From Curtobacterium sp. Leaf261 (GTDB taxonomy: Bacteria > Actinomycetota > Actinomycetes > Actinomycetales > Microbacteriaceae), in contig NZ_LMMJ01000007.1 of the NCBI RefSeq assembly GCF_001422205.1, positions 372,870 to 436,869 of the forward strand: a DNA stretch of 64,000 nucleotides, in the 5' to 3' direction. A model generated the notes under the pieces. That model worked only from the letters and a program-made list of their open reading frames with translations, was not told where the DNA came from and did no database searches. This document shows positions 58,513-64,000 of this stretch, piece after piece; positions within the stretch are counted from its first letter, which is position 1, and the number at the start of each line of letters is the position of its first letter. Made by a program: the position numbers and the translations under genes.

Positions 58513-59580
58513 ATGAGCCCCGAAGCGCCGAGGAGCAGGAACAGTGCGCCGAGGGGCAGCGACAATGCGCCGACGAGCAGCGCCGACCTCCGGCGCCGAC
58601 CCCGGCTCCAGGACATCGCCGAGGTCACCGGCGTCAGCATCAAGACGGTGTCGCGGGCCATCCGGGGGGACGGCCCCGTGGCGGACGCCACCAGGACCCG
58701 GATCCTCGCGGAGGCCGACCGCCTCGGCTTCCAGCTCAACGACATCGCCGCCGGACTGCGCCGGAAGGACCAGTCGATGTCCACGGTCGGGGTGACCCTC
58801 GGCGACCTCACGAACCCGTTCTTCGCCCCGATGCTCCGCGGCATCCACGCCGTCGCCGCGGAGCACCGGCACCTCGTCCTGACCGGCGACGCCCAGAACG
58901 ACACGGACCTCGAGCACCGGGTGATCCGGCAGTTCTTCGCACACCGGGTCGCGGGGCTCATCGTCACGCCGATCGGCACCGACCTCGGCTACCTCGCCGA
59001 CGAGGCCTCCTACGGTGCCGCGATCGTGTTCGTCGACTCACCGCCTCCGGGGCTCGACGGGCTGCTCGATGCGGTGACGACCACGAACGAGCAGACGACC
59101 CGCGAGGGCATCGCGATGCTCGTCGCCCGGGGACACCGTCGCATCGGGTTCCTCGGGCATCCTCGTGCGGGCAGCGGAGCACTCGAGCGGTGGAACGGGT
59201 ACCGCGCGGCGCTCGAGGCCGCGGGTCTGCCGCTCGACATGGGGATCGTCCGCGACGGCCTGGTCACCGACGCCGACGCGACCACCGCCGCCGAGTCGGT
59301 GCTGTCCGGGCCCGATGCCCCGACCGCGATGTTCACCGACAACAACCGCCTCTGCGTGGGCCTGCTGCTCTCCACCGCGTACTCGACCCGTCCGGTCGAC
59401 GTGCTGAGCTTCGACGACTTCCCGCTCGCGCCCAAGTTCGGCGTCAGCGTCATCGACAGCGACCCGTACGAGGTCGGCCGGGTCGGTGCGCAGCTGCTGT
59501 TCGACCGACTCGCGGACCGTGCACGGCCCGCGCAGCGCGCGGTCGTACCGGCCCGCCTCGTGGTGCGACAGCGCGCCTGA
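58513..59580 (+). CDS. LacI-family repressor
   Basis: A 355-residue regulator. A Ser/Arg/Asn-rich arm of ~28 residues precedes the helix-turn-helix PRLQDIAEVTGVSIKTVSRAI; the periplasmic-binding-like core reads VGVTLGDLTNPFFAPMLRGI and ends VRVGAQLLFDRLAD-like (GRVGAQLLFDRLADRARP). It converges with the sugar operon at 59.7-64 kb and is the natural candidate to control it by a sugar ligand. The long arm and no hinge YxPN motif are noted; family placement is still firm. Confidence 0.92.
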   Translation: MSPEAPRSRNSAPRGSDNAPTSSADLRRRPRLQDIAEVTGVSIKTVSRAIRGDGPVADATRTRILAEADRLGFQLNDIAAGLRRKDQSMSTVGVTLGDLTNPFFAPMLRGIHAVAAEHRHLVLTGDAQNDTDLEHRVIRQFFAHRVAGLIVTPIGTDLGYLADEASYGAAIVFVDSPPPGLDGLLDAVTTTNEQTTREGIAMLVARGHRRIGFLGHPRAGSGALERWNGYRAALEAAGLPLDMGIVRDGLVTDADATTAAESVLSGPDAPTAMFTDNNRLCVGLLLSTAYSTRPVDVLSFDDFPLAPKFGVSVIDSDPYEVGRVGAQLLFDRLADRARPAQRAVVPARLVVRQRA

Positions 59581-59622
59581 GCGGGAGCGTTCGGATGCGG
59601 GACTGACGGACCGACGGACCGA

Positions 59623-59666
59623 CGGACGGGAGGATCGGTGCGGGCTGGCACCGTCCCTCCAGTCCG
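59623..59666. repeat. 44-bp palindromic element, copy 11
   Basis: CGGACGGGAGGATCGGTGC and GCACCGTCCCTCCAGTCCG; imperfect arms. It separates the convergent LacI and SGNH-esterase genes and is preceded by short GACGGACC repeats. Confidence 0.85.
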
Positions 59667-59700
59667 TCGTGTGGTCGCGCCGGTCAGACCTGTGGTCGCG

Positions 59701-60327
59701 TCAGTCGACGAGACGCAACCACGCCGCGGCGAGCGCCGCGTGCCCGGCCGGCGTCGGGTGGACCCCGTCCGCCGCCCAGAACTCCGGCCCGGTCGTCGCG
59801 GCGAGCTCGGCGAACATGCCGTCGGCGGCGAGCAGGTGCGCACCGTACTTCCGGGCGAGTTCGCGGACGACCTGGATCTTCGGGTCGAGGTCCTCGCGCT
59901 GGACGCGCTGCGCGTCGTTCACGGGCAGCAGGAACGGCTCGATGAGGACCAGTTGCACATCGCGGGCGGCGAGTGGCGCGAGCAGACGGTCGATCCCGGC
60001 GCCGAAGTCGGCCGCGGGGATCTCGTAGCCGTCCTCGGCGTAGTCCTTCCACCCGACGTCGTTCGCGCCGATGAGCAGCGACACGAGGTCCGGGTCGGTG
60101 TCGAGCACGTCGCGCTGCCACCGCGGCTCGAGGTCCATCACCTTGTTGCCGGAGATGCCCGAGTTCCGCCAGGTCACACCCCGGTCCGGGTGCCGGAACC
60201 CGAAGTCACCGGCGATGCGGAGCGGGTACCCGAACCCGAGGCCCTGCTCGCTCTCGAGCCGCTGGCAGTCGGTGATCGAGTCGCCCGCGAACATCACGAT
60301 GCTGTCCGGTCGGATGGTGATGGTCAT
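59701..60327 (-). CDS. SGNH/GDSL-type esterase
   Basis: A 208-residue enzyme starting ATG 60325-60327. Block I is MFAGDSITD (Ser17 nucleophile), block III LLIGANDVGW and block V DGVHPTPAGH with Asp and His. No signal peptide, so it acts in the cytosol. Last gene of a coupled sugar locus; its start overlaps the GH130 stop by ATGA. Probably removes acetyl or other acyl groups from the imported sugar before or after phosphorolysis, an inference from context. Confidence 0.9.
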   Translation of the reverse strand: MTITIRPDSIVMFAGDSITDCQRLESEQGLGFGYPLRIAGDFGFRHPDRGVTWRNSGISGNKVMDLEPRWQRDVLDTDPDLVSLLIGANDVGWKDYAEDGYEIPAADFGAGIDRLLAPLAARDVQLVLIEPFLLPVNDAQRVQREDLDPKIQVVRELARKYGAHLLAADGMFAELAATTGPEFWAADGVHPTPAGHAALAAAWLRLVD

Positions 60328-61286
60328 GCGGTGTCCTCTCGGTCGTCCGGCGTGAAGGTGGCCACGCCGATGGTCGTGTCGCTCTGGCCGTAGTAGGCGA
60401 ACCAGGTGCCGCGGTGGAACACCAGCCCCTCGACGAACGTGACGTCGTCCACGAGGCCGTGCCGGTCCTCGTCGGTGGTCGGTTCGAGCCACGGCTCGGT
60501 GAGCTTCGCGACGACGCGCTCCGGTCGTTGTGGGTCGACGAGCACCTGACCGCAGGCGTAGGACACCCTGCCGTCGTCGCGCACGATCGCGCTGTTGTGC
60601 ATGAGCAGGACGTGGCCGGTCCGGGTCCGCACCGGCTGGGGGCCGGTCTCGACGAGGTCGCCCATGAACGTCCCCGGTTCCGGTCGGAGCACCGGCCGGG
60701 CGACGACGTCCCAGTGCAGCAGGTCGGTCGACGTCGCGAGGTGGATGTTCCCCTCGCCGAACCACATGAGGTACCGGCCGTCGACCGGCTCCGGCAGGAT
60801 CACCCCACCCTTGCTCCAGTCCGGCCCCGGGGTGTCCCGGATCCCGGCGAACGTGTTGACGCCGGGGACGATCGGGCCGTGCTTGGTCCAGGTCCTGAGG
60901 TCGTCCGACGACGCGATGCAGAGCCGTGCGGTGTGCCGGTCCCAGCCCGTGTAGGTGCACCAGTACGTGCCGTCGATCCGGACGACCCGCGGGTCCTCGC
61001 AGCCGTGGCGCTCGTAGTCGTGCTCGGCCACCATGACGGGGTCGGGCTCGGTCGTGAACGTGAGGCCGTCGTCGCTCCAGGCGAGGCCGAACGACGACAC
61101 GATGTCGGCGTCGTGCGCACGGTAGAGGAGCGCGACCCGGTCGTCCACGACGATCGCGGCGGGGTTGTAGACGTTCGTCGCCTCCCACGGGTGCCGGCCC
61201 GGTCGGAGCACGGGGTTGTGCTCCGACGGGGCGAACGGCCCGAAGGGGTAGTCGATGGGCGGATGCGGCTCGAGCTGCCCGCTCAT
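60324..61286 (-). CDS. Glycoside hydrolase family 130 (beta-mannoside phosphorylase-like)
   Basis: A 320-residue five-bladed propeller enzyme. NPVLRPGRHPWEATNVYNPA opens it, and YNPAAIVVDDRVALLYRA, GCEDPRVVRIDGTYWCTYTG and GDLVETGPQPVRTRTGHV are GH130 blocks. GH130 enzymes phosphorolyse or hydrolyse beta-1,2-, beta-1,3- or beta-1,4-mannosides. ATGA overlaps on both sides couple it to the binding protein and the esterase. The exact linkage is not determined. Confidence 0.9.
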   Translation of the reverse strand: MSGQLEPHPPIDYPFGPFAPSEHNPVLRPGRHPWEATNVYNPAAIVVDDRVALLYRAHDADIVSSFGLAWSDDGLTFTTEPDPVMVAEHDYERHGCEDPRVVRIDGTYWCTYTGWDRHTARLCIASSDDLRTWTKHGPIVPGVNTFAGIRDTPGPDWSKGGVILPEPVDGRYLMWFGEGNIHLATSTDLLHWDVVARPVLRPEPGTFMGDLVETGPQPVRTRTGHVLLMHNSAIVRDDGRVSYACGQVLVDPQRPERVVAKLTEPWLEPTTDEDRHGLVDDVTFVEGLVFHRGTWFAYYGQSDTTIGVATFTPDDREDTA

Positions 61287-62611
61287 CCCATCAACCTCCT
61301 GATGCCGTCGGCGGTGTCCTCGACGCCGCCCTTGACCGTCCCGTGCCCGGAGAGCATCGGGTTCCACTCGGTCGTGGTGATGTCGGTCGCGTTCGTGGCC
61401 CACGGGTCGAGGAACGCGGTGATGACCTTGTCCTTCGCGGCGAGCTCGTACTTGGCCGTCGCGGCGATGCTCAGCGATGCCGGGTCGCCCGCCGCGGTGA
61501 GGCCGGCGTAGTACCCCTTCGTGCCGGGCATGTAGGCGATCGGCGCGACGGGCACGGTGCGCATCGCGTCGTTGAAGCCGGTGGACTCCAGGTACGAGAT
61601 CGCCTTCCACGTCGCGTCCGGGTCCGTGATCGTCGACGGCGAGCAGATCCCGTTCGTCTCGACCGGCTGCACGTTCGCGTCGGTGCCCGCAGGCCACGGC
61701 GCGTACCCCCAGTCGAACTTCGGCTTGTTCGGTGCGATGAACTGCTGCACGAACTGCCCGGCGAACATCAGCGGGACCGCGCCGTTCGAGAACGCGGCGG
61801 GCACGTTCGTCGCGTCGTAGTCGGGGTTCGTCATCTCGCCGGAGGTGATCGCGTCGCGGAACAGCTTCGCGCCCTTGGTGAACGTCGCGTCCGTCGACAC
61901 CGAGGTCGCGTGCACGAAGTCGTCCACGAAGGGCTTGCCACCGTTCGCCACGGAGTACGCGGACACCCCCTGCGGACTGTCGAGGAGCGGCCACTGGTTC
62001 ACGAGCGGTGTGGTCCCGGGGTCGGCGGCCTTGAGCTTCGCCATCGCGGAGAACAGGTCGTCCCAGGTCCATCCGGGCGCGGGCACGGGGATGCCGTCCT
62101 TCCGGAACGTGTCGGCGTTGTAGAAGAAGCCGTACGTGTTCGCGAGCGTCGGGATCCCGGCGATGCGCCCCTTGGGTGTCGTCCACGACGCGAGCGCTCC
62201 CGGTGAGAAGGCCGACGGGTCGAGGCCGTCCCCGGCGCGGAGCTTCGACGTCCAGTCGTGGAGCAGGCCCTCGGCGGCGAGGTTCTGCGCCTCGGCCGTC
62301 GTGCACCAGAAGAAGTCCGGAGCCTTCCGCGCGATCATCAGGCTCGCGAGCTTCTGGGCGTAGTCGGCGTTCGGCGAGTCGCTCCGCTCGACCCGGATGC
62401 CCGACTCCTTCGTGAACTTCGCCATCGCCGCGTCGAAGGCGGTGTTCGTCGGGATCGACTCCCAGGTCATGTAGGTGACCGCCGCCGGCTCGGACGCCGA
62501 TCCGGCAGCGCTGCACCCGGTGAGCGCGAGCCCGGCCATGCCGACCGCTGCGAGCGCAGCGATCCATCGTGTGCGACGCACGGGGCGTCGTTCGGTTCGT
62601 CGTCCGGTCAT
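61283..62611 (-). CDS. ABC sugar-binding lipoprotein
   Basis: A 442-residue extracellular solute-binding protein. A basic amino terminus, hydrophobic helix and lipobox LALTGC give lipid anchoring at Cys33. VTYMTWESIPTNTAFDAAMAKFT and KLASLMIARKAPDFF, later WTWDDLFSAMAKL, are typical of CUT1 family binding proteins for oligosaccharides. Third gene of the locus, overlapping the permease stop and the GH130 start by 4 bp each. It captures the sugar and delivers it to the two permeases. Confidence 0.92.
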   Translation of the reverse strand: MTGRRTERRPVRRTRWIAALAAVGMAGLALTGCSAAGSASEPAAVTYMTWESIPTNTAFDAAMAKFTKESGIRVERSDSPNADYAQKLASLMIARKAPDFFWCTTAEAQNLAAEGLLHDWTSKLRAGDGLDPSAFSPGALASWTTPKGRIAGIPTLANTYGFFYNADTFRKDGIPVPAPGWTWDDLFSAMAKLKAADPGTTPLVNQWPLLDSPQGVSAYSVANGGKPFVDDFVHATSVSTDATFTKGAKLFRDAITSGEMTNPDYDATNVPAAFSNGAVPLMFAGQFVQQFIAPNKPKFDWGYAPWPAGTDANVQPVETNGICSPSTITDPDATWKAISYLESTGFNDAMRTVPVAPIAYMPGTKGYYAGLTAAGDPASLSIAATAKYELAAKDKVITAFLDPWATNATDITTTEWNPMLSGHGTVKGGVEDTADGIRRLMG

Positions 62612-63525
62612 TTCGAGATCGTCCCCAGCGAGCCGATGCCCTCCATGAAGTACCGCTGCGCCAGGAAGAACAGCGCGAGCGGCGGCAGCATGAACAGCAG
62701 GTTGGTCGCCATGTAGTAGTTGTACTGGGAGCCCGCGGTGTCACTGAGGAAGGACGCCATGCCGAGCGACAGGGTGAACTTCGACGACGTCGTCAGGTAG
62801 ACGAGCGGGTTGAGGTAGTCGTTCCACGCGAGCTGGAAGGACATGATCGCGACCGTGATCCACACCGGCTTCGTGATCGGCAGCATGATCTTCGTGAAGA
62901 TCGTCCAGTGCCCCGCGCCGTCGATGAGCGCGGACTCGTCGATGTACCGCGGGATCGACTGGTAGTACTGCCGGGCGAGGAACACGAAGATCGGGCTCCC
63001 GAAGAACGCCGGGAGCACGAGCGGCACCCACGTGTCGATGAGCCCGAGCGAGATGTACAGGTGCTGCAGCGGGATGAGTCCGACGATCCCGGGCACGAAC
63101 AGGCTCCCGGAGATGAGCGCGAACCAGAGCTTCCGGCCGGGGAACTCGATCCGGGAGATCCCGTAGCCGACGATCATCGAGCTCGCCACCGCGCCGAACG
63201 TCGAGATCACCGTGACGATCACCGTGTTGAGCAGCAGCCGGTAGAAGTGGATCTGCGCCGGCCCCGCGACGAAGTTCCCGAAGTCGAACTCCTTCGGCAG
63301 GAACGTCGGCGGCAGCTGGTTGATGTCGCCGTTCGTCTTGAGCGCGATGCTGATCATCCAGACCAGCGGCACGAGCATCGTGACGCCGAGCAGTCCGCAG
63401 AGCACGTACCAGGCGATCCTCGACAGCAGCAGGGGCACCCGCTGGTTCAGCGGCACCCGTCGCTTCGCGGGGATGTCGGCCACGGACGACCTGGCGATCG
63501 TCGGGCGGTCCGTCACGGCGCTCAA
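62608..63525 (-). CDS. ABC sugar permease, MalG type
   Basis: A 305-residue inner-membrane permease with six transmembrane helices. The EAA loop reads YIDESALIDGAGHWTIFTKIMLPITKP and MFFLAQRYFMEGIGSLG-like text ends it (FFLAQRYFMEGI), typical MalG-type. The TTG at 63523-63525 overlaps the stop of the first permease (TTGA), in line with every other junction here; GTG 63514-63516 is an alternative. No ATPase gene is in view; CUT1 systems often share MsmK-type ATPases. Confidence 0.92.
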   Translation of the reverse strand: MSAVTDRPTIARSSVADIPAKRRVPLNQRVPLLLSRIAWYVLCGLLGVTMLVPLVWMISIALKTNGDINQLPPTFLPKEFDFGNFVAGPAQIHFYRLLLNTVIVTVISTFGAVASSMIVGYGISRIEFPGRKLWFALISGSLFVPGIVGLIPLQHLYISLGLIDTWVPLVLPAFFGSPIFVFLARQYYQSIPRYIDESALIDGAGHWTIFTKIMLPITKPVWITVAIMSFQLAWNDYLNPLVYLTTSSKFTLSLGMASFLSDTAGSQYNYYMATNLLFMLPPLALFFLAQRYFMEGIGSLGTISK

Positions 63526-64000
63526 GCCGCACCCCCGGCGGAGAAGCGCCCGCGGGTGACCCGGAGCATGACGAGCGTGACGATCATCACGATCACGAAC
63601 AGCACCCAGACCTCGGCGGTCGCGTACCCGAGCTGCGGCGACGAGATGAAGTTCGCGAAGCCGTCCGTGTAGATCTTGTACATGAGGAGGTTCGTCGAGA
63701 CACCCGGTCCGCCCTTGGTGAGGATCGCGACCTGGTTGAACGTCTGGAACGCGGCGTTCAGCTGCAGGACGAGCTGGAGCAGCAGGATCGGGCCGATCAT
63801 CGGCAGCGTGATCGTGAAGAAGCGACGGATCGCTCCGGCACCGTCGACCTTGGCCGCCTCGATGAGCTCCGTCGGCACGGCCTGGAGCCCCGCGAGGAAG
63901 ATGATCATCGTCCCGCCGACGCCCCAGACGCCGACGATGAGGATCGACGCGAGCGCGACCTTGGCGTCACCGAGCCACATGCTCGTGGGCAGGTGGAGGA
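63522..64000 (-). CDS. ABC sugar permease, MalF type (5' end outside window)
   Basis: The last 159 codons or so of a permease; the frame is open to the window's right edge. The EAA loop LIEAAKVDGAGAIRRFFTITLPMIGPI and the GGPGVSTNLLMYKIYTDGF segment are MalF-type. It is the first permease in the operon and precedes the second by a 4-bp overlap. Its start, and any upstream gene, lie beyond the window. Confidence 0.92.
   Translation of the reverse strand, partial: LHLPTSMWLGDAKVALASILIVGVWGVGGTMIIFLAGLQAVPTELIEAAKVDGAGAIRRFFTITLPMIGPILLLQLVLQLNAAFQTFNQVAILTKGGPGVSTNLLMYKIYTDGFANFISSPQLGYATAEVWVLFVIVMIVTLVMLRVTRGRFSAGGAA

Overview
The window is chromosomal DNA of a high-GC Actinomycetota, most probably a member of the Microbacteriaceae such as Curtobacterium. 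That placement is inferred from the very high GC, the codon usage, an actinobacterial 6C-type small RNA, an Rpf/LysM wall hydrolase, a LytR-CpsA-Psr ligase, a FolP2-type dihydropteroate synthase homologue and an ImmA/XRE/DUF6545 gene set. It holds about 65 protein-coding genes or gene remnants. No tRNA, rRNA, CRISPR array, transposase or integrase was recognised.

Layout. 1-5.2 kb: LysE-type exporter end, amino-acid permease, HAD phosphatase, alpha/beta hydrolase, secreted GH18-like protein. 5.5-16 kb: MetE-like protein, a DNA-alkylation repair pair (Ada-AlkA fusion and Ogt), MOSC and PfpI proteins, a HAD phosphatase, a translationally coupled folE-folP2-RibD-like operon, small conserved proteins. 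16-23 kb: a GH65 phosphorylase/beta-phosphoglucomutase pair, then three exported wall or glycan genes (LCP, Rpf-LysM, GH16) that share an unusual C5/G5 inverted repeat upstream. 23-33 kb: metabolic oxidoreductases, an acyl-CoA synthetase, two MFS transporters. 33-38 kb: divergent RimB-type protease and RimK-RCK fusion, the 6C RNA, then DUF6545 membrane protein, ImmA/IrrE protease and XRE regulator divergent from a DUF2236/MpaB oxygenase. 38-41 kb: regulators with visible operators. 41.4-48.1 kb: a lower-GC accessory island with an amino-terminally truncated Rhs gene, at least three displaced Rhs fragments, candidate immunity genes and a local duplication. 48-58 kb: oxidoreductases with TetR, MmyB-type and MarR regulators, a lone AAA ATPase, and a tail-to-tail pair of an uncharacterised 271-aa protein and DUF488. 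58.5-64 kb: LacI regulator and a minus-strand sugar locus (two permeases, binding protein, GH130, SGNH esterase) in which every junction overlaps by four bases.

Non-coding structure is a main feature. A 44-bp palindromic element recurs about a dozen times just after genes; a 54-bp palindrome occurs twice; a third, longer palindrome follows both MFS genes and one copy has an arm amplified as 38-bp tandem repeats; several genes end inside short tandem repeats made of their own last codons. The strongest candidates for undescribed biology are the DUF488/271-aa pair, the ImmA-XRE-DUF6545-DUF2236 module, the palindrome families and the Rhs island. All functions are read from sequence and family knowledge; nothing was searched or computed.
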